Shown here: positions 1 through 11,456 of the stretch, piece by piece
How positions within the stretch are numbered: the first letter of the stretch is position 1
Layout: each line of letters begins with the position of its first letter
Origin: Williamsoniiplasma luminosum
Lineage (GTDB): Bacteria > Bacillota_I > Bacilli_A > Mycoplasmatales > Mycoplasmataceae
Direction: 5' to 3'
DNA: 64,000 bases
Assembly (NCBI RefSeq): GCF_002803985.1
Contig: NZ_CP024963.1
Span: 124,001 to 188,000 of the forward strand
Translations under genes and position numbers: made by a program
Notes under the pieces: model-generated
What the model was told of the DNA's origin: nothing
The model's input: the letters and a program-made list of their open reading frames with translations, nothing else
Databases searched by the model: none

Positions 1-1408
1 GCATGTAAGTAGTTAAATCTTCACTCATTCTAATTGTTAAGGTTGTGACAAAAACTCTTTCATTTTGGTTTTTTCTTTTTTGAATTTCGTTGATAATATC
101 TTCGATTTGACCTTCACTTTTTCGCACTTCAATCATTGGATCAACTAACCCTGTTGGGCGAATAATTTGTTGAATAAATTGATTGTTAGTTTTTTCTAAT
201 TCAAAATCTCCAGGGGTTGCTGAAGTATAAATAATTTGGTTTTGAAGTGCGAAAAATTCATCTTGATTGAGTGGTCGATTGTCCATTGCACTTGGTAATC
301 TAAACCCATAATCGACCAAATTTTGTTTTCTTGAACGATCAGTATTATACATCCCTTTAATTTGTGAAACCATCATGTGTGATTCATCAATAATTGTTAA
401 AAAATCTTTTTGAAAATAATCAAGTAAGGTAAATGGCCTTTGACCTGGAGCTCTAAAATCTAATTGTGCTGAATAGTTTTCAATTCCAGAGGTAAACCCA
501 AATTCTTCTAATGATTCGAGATCATATTTTGTTCTTTGTTCGAGTCTTTCTGCTTCTAATAATAATCCGTTGTCAATGAAATATTTTAATCGTTCTTCTA
601 ATTCGACTTTAATATTTTCAATTGCTTTTTTCAGTTTATCCTTTTTGGTGACATACGCTTGAGCTGGATAAACTGTAATTGTTCTGGTTTTATTAATCAC
701 AGCCCCAGTTAAAATATCTAAAATATCAATCATTTCAATTTCGTTGTCAAACATCGAAATTCTAAACATCATGTTGGCAGTTCAACCAGGCACAATTTTG
801 ATAATGTCACCTTTAGCACTAAAAGTTCCGGGTGCATTTTCAACATCATTTCTAGTGTATCCAGTTTGGACTAAAAACGTCAACAACTCACGTTTAGATA
901 TTTTTTGATTGATGTTTAATTCAAAAAAAGCATCAGCATAATCCACTGGATTTTGACTAGCATAAATTGCTGCGACCGAAGCTACCACAATCGTGTCATT
1001 GCGAGTCACTAAGGCATTCATCGCACTCAATCTCATCATGTCTAATTCGATATTTTGGCGAGCATCTTTGTCAATGTATAAATCTTTTGAAGGAATATAA
1101 GCTTCTGGTTGAAAGAAGTCAAAATTGGAAACAAAATATTCAACTCGATTATTGGGAAATAACTCTTTAAATTCATAATAAAGTTGCATGGCTAAAGTTT
1201 TGTTGTGAGCAAGCACTAAAGTTTGACGATTCATTTGATTGATCACATTGGCCATAGTAAAAGTTTTACCAGTTCCGGTTGCACCAAGTAAGACTTGGTG
1301 CTTTTTATTTTCGTTTAATCCTTGGATCAAATCATAAATGGCATTTGGTTGATCACCAGCTGGTTTGTGGTTGGAAATCAATTGAAATTTTGTCTCTCTT
1401 GTAAACAT
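1..1408 (-). CDS. uvrB: UvrABC excinuclease subunit B (3' end outside window)
   Basis: UvrB opens damaged DNA in nucleotide excision repair: UvrA loads it, and it recruits the UvrC nuclease. About 469 N-terminal residues are visible. Walker A GATGTGKT lies at residues 42-49, the damage-probing beta-hairpin region is recognisable around FFQPEAYIP, and the helicase motif II IIDESH is read near window position 380. In-frame TGA (for example at 779-781) is Trp. The hairpin has Phe where the family usually has Tyr next to QPEAY. The ATG is at 1408; the gene lies just downstream of secA on the same strand, 58 bases away. The C-terminal UVR motif is beyond base 1. Confidence 0.96.
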
Positions 1409-1466
1409 TTTGTCTCCTTAAAACCAAAAATGACTAGATATCTTTTCTAGTCAATATATGGAGCAT

Positions 1467-4346
1467 TTAACCGATTCTGGTTTTGCTAATTACTTCTTCT
1501 TTTTCTTCTGTTTTTGTTAATGTTTTAACTTTGATTGGTTTGGGTTTTGCTTTTTTATTAACAGCTTCACTTGAGCGAATGATCGCCATTTCTTTGGCGA
1601 CATTGACAAGAATTTCTTTGGCAAAATGCAGTTGCATAATAATTTGTTCATCAGCTGGTTTTTCTTCACTCATCAATTTTTCGAAGCATTCTTCAACTTC
1701 TTCAACAGTCATTTTGTTGAAATCTGCAATCCCTAAATGTTTTGCCATCTCTTCAACTTGAGCTTGATTAATTTCAATTTCTTGTTTATTTGGGTTAGCA
1801 TTAGCACCTCTGCGTTCTAACTCAATCACCAAACCTAACAAGATATCATGATGGGTTGCAATTTGTTTTTGCATTTCAGGATTGTCCTTGTTTGCTTCCA
1901 TTAATTGACTAAAGATATTGTGAATATCTTCTCTGTTTAGATTTTCATTAGTCATATTATTAGCTGCTAAAATTTCATTAATGTCTTGATCAGAGATTTG
2001 AATTTGTTCAGGTTCTTCATCACGTTCAACATCTTCTCTAATTACAATTCTTGATAATTTGTCAACAACTTCAAAAGCGATCGAAACTTTAGTTTTATTA
2101 AATAAGGTTGTTGCTTGTTCAATGTATTCAGCAAGGGGATTGTTTTGCGCATATTGTTGTAAATAAATTCCAGAACGCAATTTTGAAGCAATGTTAATAT
2201 GCTTGGTTCAATAATCATCAAATGAAGCTAAGATGTTTTGTCTTTCCATTTGTAAAACAACATCTTCAGGAACATCAGCAATTCTATTTTTATAGAATTT
2301 CATCATTTCTTCAGCAATTTCTTTGGCTAAAATTAGGTATTCTTTGTTTTCAAAGTCTGAGGCTTTGAAAACACCGGTTGCAACAAATTTACCATCAATG
2401 CTTTTTAATAGTTGTTTAGTATCAATTGTTTTTTCTCCACGAACAATTCGTGAATTTTTGACAATTAATTCATATGCAGTCGTGATTTGGAATTTTTTGA
2501 TAACTGGTTTTTGATCAGTTGCAAATAAGATTTCATCACGTTGAGCATACATCGCTTCACGTTGTTGAGCTAAAATGTTGTCATAATCTAAAACATCTTT
2601 ACGTTGATCAAAGTTCATTCCTTCTAATTTTTTTTGAGCATTAGTTACAGATCTTGTAAACATTCTTGAATCAATATGGTCATCTCCAAGTGATTTTAAT
2701 CTTTCTCTTAATTTAGGAGTGGTAAAACGAACCATCATATCATCTTCCATTGAAATATAGAATTTTGATTTTCCCGGATCACCTTGTCGCCCAGATCTTC
2801 CACGTAATTGATTATCAATTCTTCTGGCTTCGTTTCGTTCAACCCCAAAAACATATAACCCACCTAAATGTTTAACTTCTTCAGCTAATTTAATATCGGT
2901 TCCACGACCAGCCATGTTTGTTGATAATGTAATTGCCCCTTTTTGACCAGCTTTAGCAACAATTTCGGCTTCTCTTGCGTGGTTTTTGGCGTTGATCATT
3001 TCAAATTTTAAATTTGCTTTTTCTAAATAACGTGAAATTTGTTCAGATGATTCAACTGAAGTTGTTCCGATCAAAATTGGGTTCCCAACTTCGTGAACAG
3101 TTTTAACATCTTGGACTAATTTCTTAAGTGCTGCATGTTTAGTTCCAAAGGTAAAATCATTTTCATCAATTCGGATAAGTGGTCTGTTGGTTGGAGTACA
3201 AATGACTCTTGTATTATAAATTTTGATAAACTCTTCTTCTTCGGTTTTTGCAGTTCCAGTCATTCCAGATAATTTGGCATATAGACGGTAAAAGTTTTGG
3301 TAAGTAATAGTTGCCAAAGTCGTTGTTTCTTCTTCGACTTCGACACCTTCTTTGGCTTGAAGTGCTTGTTGCAATCCATCAGAATAAGCGCGACCTTCCA
3401 TGATTCGACCAGTAAACTGGTCAATTAAAACGATTTCATTATCACGAACAGTATATTCAACACCTTCTTTAAAAGTGAATTGGGCTTTTAAAGCATTCAT
3501 GATCAAGTGGAATAATTCAGTATTATTGACATCAAATAAGTTATCTAATGAGAAGTATTCTTTGGCTTTTTGCATTCCTTGTTCCGTTAAGAAAACTTGT
3601 TTTGATTCAAGATCAATTTCTAAGTCCTCTTTTAATTTAACTGTGGTTGAAAAAGTATTGGCAATTTCATATAAGTTTTTACGATCACTATAACCACCTG
3701 AAATAATTAATGGTGTTCTTGCTTCATCAATTAAAACTGAGTCCGCCTCATCAATAATTGCAAAGTTCAAACCTCTTTGAACTTTGGCGTCAGCATCTTG
3801 GGCCATGTTATCTCTTAAATAGTCAAATCCTAATTCCGAGTTGGTTGTATAAGTTACATCTTGAGCATAAGCATCTTTTTTCATGTATTTAGGTAAGTTA
3901 GCACCATTCAATCCAACAGTGATTCCTAGTAAGTCATAAACTTGACCATTAATTTCACTATCACGTTGTGATAGGTATTCGTTAACAGTCACAATGTGGA
4001 CACCTTTACCAGTTAGAGCATTTAAGTATGCAGGAAATAAACCGGTCAAGGTTTTACCTTCTCCGGTTCTCATTTCTGCAATGTCCCCACTATTTAAAAT
4101 AATCGCCCCAATTAATTGAACTCGATATGTGTTTAAACCTAAAACTCTATTAGCTGCTTCTCTAACAACAGCATAAGCTTCAATTAATAGATCATCAACA
4201 TCTTCACCATCAGCAATTCTTTGCTTAAATTCTTCTGTTTTTATTTTAAAATCTTCATCCTTTAAAGATTTCATTTGTGGTTCTAATGCCAAAATTTTAT
4301 CAGCAATTTTACCATAGTACTTGATTCACTTTTTATCACTTGCCAT
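1467..4346 (-). CDS. secA: Protein translocase ATPase SecA
   Basis: SecA drives preproteins through the SecYEG channel at the membrane. The reading frame is 959 codons with TGA as Trp; the ATG at 4346 gives an N-terminus beginning MASDKKW, which includes a TGA, so a shorter start at 4292 is not needed. Visible motifs are Walker A region MRTGEGKT, motif II IIDEADSVLIDEARTP, and motif VI GRSGRQGD. The C-terminal cysteine zinc-binding tail found in many bacteria is absent; instead there is a long Glu/Lys-rich tail ending in SKTRIG. SecE, its membrane partner, is encoded at 42.2 kb. The same-strand gene downstream is uvrB. Confidence 0.97.
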
Positions 4347-4456
4347 TTTTTTCCCCAATCATTACTTAATCATTAATTAATTATAAAATAATTCACCAAA
4401 ATAGTCATTAAAAGTGAGTAAGTATATTATGAATTACAGCAAAAAAAATGAAAATG

Positions 4457-4475
4457 AACTCAATATATAAGTTTA
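4457..4475 (+). repeat. Direct repeat copy 1 flanking the Fic/Panacea patch
   Basis: AACTCAATATATAAGTTTA is identical to 7322-7340. The similarity continues for several A/G-rich bases after it. The two copies are 2865 bases apart and enclose the Fic, Panacea and partner genes. Confidence 0.6.
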
Positions 4476-4640
4476 GAAAGAAAAACGTTTCCTTATAAAC
4501 AAATTTGATTATCAATTTTTGCTTTTATTTTAGTTTGTAATTTGTAACTAACATGAAAAAATCTTTGTTAAAACATAAGTCAAAACAACCGCAAAAAAAG
4601 ATTTATTCTTAAACAAAATTTCATAAAAATTTTAGATATA

Positions 4641-4668
4641 AAGTGTATATACAGAGACACTTTTTTCT
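4641..4668 (+). terminator. Rightward hairpin with T-tract
   Basis: AAGTGT pairs with ACACTT across a 10-base loop and is followed by TTTTTTCTTT. No rightward gene precedes it, so it may close a small RNA or be a relic. Confidence 0.4.
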
Positions 4669-4757
4669 TTATTTTGTCAAGGATTTTGCATGGAATTATT
4701 ATGTCTTAAATGTTATAATAACTATATCTTTAGTACCAACATAATAAGGAAATATAT

Positions 4758-4868
4758 ATGTTTCGATTTGGATGAAAATCCATTGAAACAACAACAAGTT
4801 GAGGACTTCTTAGTCGATATTGGTTAATCGATGTATTAGCATTAAATAAATGTTGAGTTAATACTTAA
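4758..4868 (+). CDS. Possible 36-residue Trp-rich peptide upstream of Fic
   Basis: The ATG at 4758 has AAGGA seven bases upstream and an extended -10 TGTTATAAT about 45 bases upstream. With TGA as Trp the frame encodes 36 residues, begins MFRFGWKSIE, has four Trp (three from TGA) and ends in TAA. The Fic gene starts 38 bases later in the same direction. I do not recognise the peptide. It may be a leader peptide, a small membrane-associated protein, or a chance frame; only the ribosome site and position support it. Confidence 0.35.
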
Positions 4869-4906
4869 TATTTGTTTTTTATTTAAAATAGAATAGGGGG
4901 GTTAAT

Positions 4907-5662
4907 ATGAAATTAACAAAAAAATATTTAGAAGATTTAAAATTAAGAGATGCTTTTAACTCATCTCACATTGAAGGTAATACTTTAACTTTCGGTGAAA
5001 CTTATTGTTTATTATTAGATAATAAAACCCCAAACAGAACTGTTAATTTACGTGAATTAAATGAGGTTCAAAACTATGAATCAGCTTGAAATTTAATTGA
5101 AAAATCTTTAAATCACAATAAGTCTGTGTCTAAGGATTTAATAAGGGATATTCATTTTACTTTAACAAGCAATATTAAAGGTATTGTGTCTGGTGAATTT
5201 AGAGATTATGATGTTCTAGTTTCTGGTTCAAACACAATTCCGCCAGCACATCAAAATATCTATCCTTTAATGGATAATTTTTTATATAAATTTGAATCAT
5301 TAAATATTGATAGTTTATCAGTAGAAAAAAAATATAAAGCAATTATAAGTTTTCACTTAGAGTTCGAATCTATCCATCCATTTCAAGATGGAAATGGAAG
5401 AATCGGAAGAAGTCTTATGATTTTTCAGTGTTTACAACATGATTTGGCCCCTTTAATCATTAAAGAAACAAAGCGAACAGAATACATATCTTTAGTTAGT
5501 CGATCAAGTGAAGAGTACTTTAAAGAGTTGTCTGTTAATGATACTACTAGCTTGTTTTATGACCATTTTAAAGAAGATATCATTGAAGAATCTAAAAGAT
5601 TTAAAATAAGTCAAGATGAACCAACAATTGAATCAAATGATGACTATGAAATTGGTAATTAA
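4907..5662 (+). CDS. Fic-domain AMP-transferase (class II-like)
   Basis: Fic enzymes transfer AMP, or a related moiety, from a nucleotide to a target hydroxyl. The 251-residue frame (TGA at 5087-5089 is Trp) has the complete catalytic motif HPFQDGNGRIGR in its central part. An N-terminal SSHIEGN matches the autoinhibitory pattern [ST]xxxE[GN], so the protein probably holds itself inactive until a trigger displaces that helix. A strong site (AGGGGGG) precedes the ATG. The tail is acidic. Its neighbours are a Panacea antitoxin and an unknown gene 130 bases downstream, suggesting a toxin or defence patch. The target cannot be inferred. Confidence 0.9.
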
Positions 5663-5693
5663 TCACTGATTTAAGTTGTAGATTTTGAGTTAG

Positions 5694-5753
5694 AATATAA
5701 TCTAAGTACGAGACCGTTTAGGCTAAATGTTGGTGTAAAAGCCAATGTTTTTT
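5694..5753 (+). terminator. Structured 3' region and T-tract after fic
   Basis: A TATAAT at 5694-5700 is followed by a segment containing GAGACCGTTTA, a short hairpin (TTGG with CCAA) and seven T. It may simply terminate fic transcription, or it may be a very short independent RNA before the Panacea gene. Confidence 0.35.
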
Positions 5754-5794
5754 TATACTATATTATATAATTAATAACGTAAATGAGGTTTATT

Positions 5795-6391
5795 ATGAAT
5801 GTAGAATATATCAAAAATATCATTTCAGAAAGAGAAGAATTTAATTCTTTTTTTGAATTGGAAACACACGACATAGAAAAGTTATGATTTGCAATAAATC
5901 AGTTTTTTATTATGGCTAAAGAAAATAATTTTACTGTTTACAAAACTCATCTATTGAAATTTATTTCAATATTGGAACTAGAATACGTAAAAGAAGCTGG
6001 AAACTTTTTTACTGGTCAAAAGTTGATAAAAATGGAAAATGGACCAGTTCCATCTAAATTTGACGATTTTCTAAAAGAAATTATAAAATGCAACAAAAAT
6101 TGCAATACATTTCCTTTCAATGTAAAGATGGTTGGAATCACTGAACCCAAAGCGATTGTTGAATGGAATAATAATTTCGAAACATTTGATATCTTCACAT
6201 CTAAATTCCAATTAGAAATAATTAAAGCAAGTGTTGAAATTATTTTTGAAGAAAAAACTGTTTTGAATCTTTCAAATTACACTCATAAATATAAGAGTTG
6301 AATCACTGCAAAAATGAATAAAGAAATAAACTTATTTGATGAAATCATTGACGAAGAAAGAAAAAAAGAAATGGAAATGATATATGGATAA
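5795..6391 (+). CDS. Panacea (SocA/DUF4065-type) antitoxin
   Basis: Panacea-domain proteins are antitoxins that neutralise many unrelated toxins encoded beside them. The 198-residue frame (TGA as Trp twice) shows the family pattern: a helix with YKTHLLKFISILELEY, then the FFTGQKLIKMENGPVPSK segment, equivalent to the G-x-x-x-x-K-x-x-x-GPVPS signature, then a helical region. The GAGG ribosome site sits seven bases before ATG 5795. The stop overlaps the start of the next gene by 8 bases, the tight coupling usual for antitoxin-toxin pairs. The C-terminus is Glu/Lys-rich. The family call is good; the partner's identity is inference. Confidence 0.82.
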
Positions 6392-6926
6392 TTTTGTTAA
6401 TTTAGAATTATATTTTTTGTCGAATCATGGTAATTGTGTCTTTTCTAATTCTTCTTGCGATCATACAGAGAAAAAGAAATGTCTGCCTAAAATAATTGTT
6501 TTAAAATTAATTGATGCAAATGAAAATGAGATTAATCAAATACCTTTGTATTATAAGGCAACAAGCAAGATCAATCATAATGAACCAAATAATTCATGGT
6601 TAAAACTAAACGATTATAATGAACTAAAAAATATCTTACATAAAAACACATTCATACGAGTTGGGAATAAAGAAGAGGATTTCCAAAGAAACACCAAAAC
6701 TAAAGTTATTTCATCTTTCCCTGACAAAAATTCTCGAAGATTTCTATCCTTAAAAATTAAAAGAGATATTTTAGATCTCTTTTTAAACGAAGGCAATTCC
6801 TTACAATTGAACCACCTATCCAAAATTGAAGCTACAATAATAAATAAAAAATTATTACATTTAGAAAATTTAATTGAAGCTGCAATTGAATATGATGAAG
6901 TTAATTTTGACTTTGAATTAGAATAA
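6384..6926 (+). CDS. Unknown 180-residue protein, candidate Panacea partner (toxin)
   Basis: I do not recognise this protein. It overlaps the Panacea gene by 8 bases, so the two are almost certainly translated together. It has no TGA codon, no signal peptide and no clear membrane segment. The N-terminus holds three Cys and two His (for example FSNSSCDHTEKKKC), possibly metal-binding. The middle segment, with strand-like stretches around KIIVLKLI and NTFIRVGN, has a faint resemblance to small SH3-barrel ribonuclease toxins of the MazF/PemK type, but this is weak. The C-terminus is helical and acidic. A hairpin terminator follows. Confidence 0.6.
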   Translation: MDNFVNLELYFLSNHGNCVFSNSSCDHTEKKKCLPKIIVLKLIDANENEINQIPLYYKATSKINHNEPNNSWLKLNDYNELKNILHKNTFIRVGNKEEDFQRNTKTKVISSFPDKNSRRFLSLKIKRDILDLFLNEGNSLQLNHLSKIEATIINKKLLHLENLIEAAIEYDEVNFDFELE

Positions 6927-6989
6927 AAAAAATATGTTATTATATTTATGCAATAAATAAATCAAAATAAATCTTAAATGATTTTTGGG

Positions 6990-7017
6990 GTACTTACGGA
7001 GTGGTAAGTGCTTTTTT
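6990..7017 (+). terminator. Terminator after the Panacea pair
   Basis: GTACTTAC and GTAAGTGC pair (one G-U) around GGAGTG, followed by six T. Confidence 0.7.
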
Positions 7018-7074
7018 CTTTTTGATTCAACAATTTGTTTAACAAGAGACCGTTATCACACAACAGCATTGTTG

Positions 7075-7101
7075 TAAAATATAGGTGTGCCGAAAAAGAA
7101 A
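7075..7101 (+). repeat. Imperfect direct repeat, copy 1
   Basis: TAAAATATAGGTGT is identical at 7075-7088 and 7385-7398; the next 13 bases are similar (GCCGAAAAAGAAA versus ATCAAGAAAGAAA). The two copies bracket the RNA candidate and direct repeat copy 2. Confidence 0.5.
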
Positions 7102-7157
7102 TCACTACAGATAACAATAAAAAAATATAAAAATTTGAATTTTGTTGTATAATTAAA

Positions 7158-7246
7158 TTACCGACCTACAATTTAAACAGATAATGCTGGCCCTTTTATT
7201 GGGAATGTAGGCGCATATCTAAAGAGCAACATTGTTGCTCTTTTTA
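7158..7246 (+). ncRNA. Unassigned structured RNA with pseudoknot-like pairing
   Basis: A TATAAT at 7148-7153 precedes about 90 bases ending in a 10-bp perfect hairpin (AAAGAGCAAC with GTTGCTCTTT) and T5. Inside, CCTACA (7165-7170) can pair with TGTAGG (7206-7211), while AGATAATGC (7179-7187) can pair with GCATATCT (7213-7220). The order is a-b-a'-b', an H-type pseudoknot arrangement, with a small CCC/GGG stem between. No coding potential was seen. The next rightward gene starts 350 bases later, beyond the terminator, so it is either an independent RNA or an orphan leader. I cannot match it to a known family. Confidence 0.5.
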
Positions 7247-7321
7247 CTTTTATTTTATATTAGCATCATTTCCAAATCGTGAAAGTGAAGCATCGATTGG
7301 TATTTTTTGAAGTATTAAAAA

Positions 7322-7340
7322 AACTCAATATATAAGTTTA
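7322..7340 (+). repeat. Direct repeat copy 2 flanking the Fic/Panacea patch
   Basis: Identical 19-base match to 4457-4475, again followed by an A-rich tract containing AAAGAA. It could be an integration scar, the end of a decayed mobile element, or a duplicated promoter segment. Confidence 0.6.
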
Positions 7341-7384
7341 AAAAGAATAAATGGATTTTTGATTGAATATTTGAAGAAAATTTT

Positions 7385-7411
7385 TAAAATATAGGTGTAT
7401 CAAGAAAGAAA
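7385..7411 (+). repeat. Imperfect direct repeat, copy 2
   Basis: Second copy of the TAAAATATAGGTGT repeat described at 7075-7101. Confidence 0.5.
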
Positions 7412-7598
7412 AAAATAGATTTTAAAAATTTAGTTTTTCAGAAGATGCACTTGGAAAATTTCGATCATTTCAACTTTGGATAAGGGTAGAATTATCCATC
7501 AAAAAGATTGGAATTTTCTAGGTTTAAAAATGTATAAATTAATCCATATATTTTTACTTCTACTTTTTAAATGATACAATCTACAAGTAAGGAATACT

Positions 7599-8579
7599 AT
7601 GAATATAGAAAATGAAAAACGCACGATCTTATTGATTGATGGTTATCATTTATTACATAAAGGATTTTATGGTTCATTAAAACGTAAAACACTTGCCGTT
7701 AACAGAGATGGAATTCAAATTAATGCCATCTATACATTCATCGCTAAAATTAATAACTTTATCGAGATGGATATCTACCACACAATAATTGTCACATTCG
7801 ACGTGGGACATGGTTGCTGAAGACGCGATTTATATCCTGAATACAAAGCTAAAAGAAAAGATACTCCAGAAGAGTTGATCCCTCAAATGCAAATAATAAG
7901 AGAATTTCTAACAGCTTCAAGAATTCCATGATATGAAAAAGAACAATATGAAGGTGATGATGTAATGGGCACAATTGCTAACATTTCATCAAAACTTGGT
8001 TATAATGTACACATTCTTTCAAATGATAAAGATACCTTTCAATTAGTAAGCGATAACACGAAGGTTATCACAAGAACAAGTAAAAAAGAAAAACCAGAAT
8101 TTATTGAAATTAGGGATGTTGTGGAAAAAATGGGTTGTGAACCAACTCAAGTTCCAGATTTAAAAAGTTTGATGGGAGACTCATCAGACAACATTAAAGG
8201 GGTTAAATGTCTGCATTACAATATTGCAGTCAGCCTTTTAAAACAATATGGGACAATTGAAAATATTTATGAAAATATTGATCAAATCCCACCCAACATT
8301 CAACAAAAATTAGTTGAAAACAAAGAACAAATTATGTTGAATAAACGCATCGCAACAATTCAAAGAAATTTAAATTTAGGTCGCATTGATTTAAGACCCT
8401 TAAGGGTTAATTGATATGGTTATTTAAGCTTTTTGAAGAAACAAAAAATGTGAGCATTCACAGGGAATGCTCTGAAAAAAATTGAAGACAACAAAAAAGA
8501 AATTAAAGAACCAAAGAAATTTAAAAACGCTGATGCTGTTTGATTGAAACAGTCTCAAAACAAAACTACTAATAACTAG
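7599..8579 (+). CDS. 5'-3' exonuclease (DNA polymerase I exonuclease-domain type), divergent
   Basis: Stand-alone 5'-3' exonucleases of this family remove RNA primers and flaps during lagging-strand synthesis and repair. The 326-residue frame (several TGA as Trp) has the N-terminal metal-binding series LLIDGYHLLHKGFY, FDVGHGCWRRDLYPEYKAKR and YEGDDVMGTIA, then NDKDTFQLV. The LMGDSSDNIKGV motif is present, but the helix-hairpin-helix that normally continues GVPGIGxKTA reads GVKCLHYNIAVSLL, losing the glycines that contact DNA. A Lys-rich tail follows. The AAGGA site and ATG 7599 fit. Given its accessory setting, a canonical copy may exist elsewhere. Confidence 0.88.
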
Positions 8580-8605
8580 TACGAATTAAATTGATATCAA
8601 AAAAA

Positions 8606-8626
8606 GGAAGACGTGTCTTCCTCTTT
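8606..8626 (+). terminator. Terminator after the exonuclease gene
   Basis: GGAAGA and TCTTCC pair in a compact hairpin, followed by a T-rich tract (CTCTTTT). Confidence 0.65.
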
Positions 8627-8716
8627 TCATTTCTGTCTGTTTCCCTTAATCAATTGATTAAGTTAAATTGATTATATAAAAACATCTTTAAAAAGTTTAG
8701 GCATGATTATCATTTT

Positions 8717-9016
8717 TTAATCAAGATGATTGGGTGTATCAATTCTGTTTTTTTGGGCATCCACTAAATATAATCGTTCAGTGATAATTTTGCATTGAAT
8801 CCCATCAGTTTTGATGATTCCACGGTGTACATGAATGTATGTTGGGACACCTTTGACTTTAAAAGAAAGAATTCCAATTTTTAAAGCTGAAACAATCGGG
8901 ATAATGTTTTGCATAATTCCCATATCCCCATCAATGGTTTGGACATTGACAATATCAACTTCTTTATCATTGATAAAGATCCCATCAGGGGTCACTATTT
9001 TTAATTTAATTCCCAT
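8717..9016 (-). CDS. atpC: ATP synthase epsilon subunit, short form
   Basis: Epsilon links the F1 central stalk to the c-ring. The 99-residue protein keeps the N-terminal beta-barrel (LKIVTPDGIF, GDMGIMQNIIPIVSALKIG, VHRGIIK) but ends at PNHLD where most epsilon subunits continue with a 40-50 residue helical hairpin that can inhibit ATP hydrolysis. The stop is a true TAA. It is the last gene of the operon, 8 bases after atpD. Confidence 0.93.
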   Translation of the reverse strand: MGIKLKIVTPDGIFINDKEVDIVNVQTIDGDMGIMQNIIPIVSALKIGILSFKVKGVPTYIHVHRGIIKTDGIQCKIITERLYLVDAQKNRIDTPNHLD

Positions 9017-9024
9017 GATAATCC

Positions 9025-11455
<2,431 letters not shown>

Positions 11456-11456
<1 letters not shown>

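Larger units (their letters stand above)
4347..4757. other. Intergenic region upstream of the Fic locus
   Basis: About 410 bases without a convincing gene. It carries the promoter side of secA (leftward), one copy of a direct repeat at 4457-4475 (second copy at 7322-7340), a rightward terminator-like hairpin at 4641-4662, and an extended -10 (TGTTATAAT) just before the small frame at 4758. Confidence 0.6.
6927..7598. other. Non-coding region rich in hairpins and repeats
   Basis: About 670 bases with no supported gene. It contains the Panacea-pair terminator, a hairpin region with GAGACCGTTATCACAC near 7045, two imperfect copies of a TAAAATATAGGTGT-containing repeat (7075-7101 and 7385-7411), an RNA candidate with its own terminator (7158-7246), and direct repeat copy 2. 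Confidence 0.6.

Noticed and set aside
5360-5380. GTTCGAATC suggested a tRNA T-arm.
   Set aside because: It lies inside the Fic coding sequence and there is no cloverleaf; no tRNA or rRNA gene was found in the window.
6384-6926. Calling the Panacea partner a MazF/PemK toxin.
   Set aside because: Only a faint pattern of strands matches; no catalytic residues can be placed.
7036-7070. ACCGTTATCAC followed by a hairpin resembles the nexus of a Cas9 tracrRNA.
   Set aside because: No repeat array, no cas gene and no T-tract after it in the window; the similarity is about ten bases.
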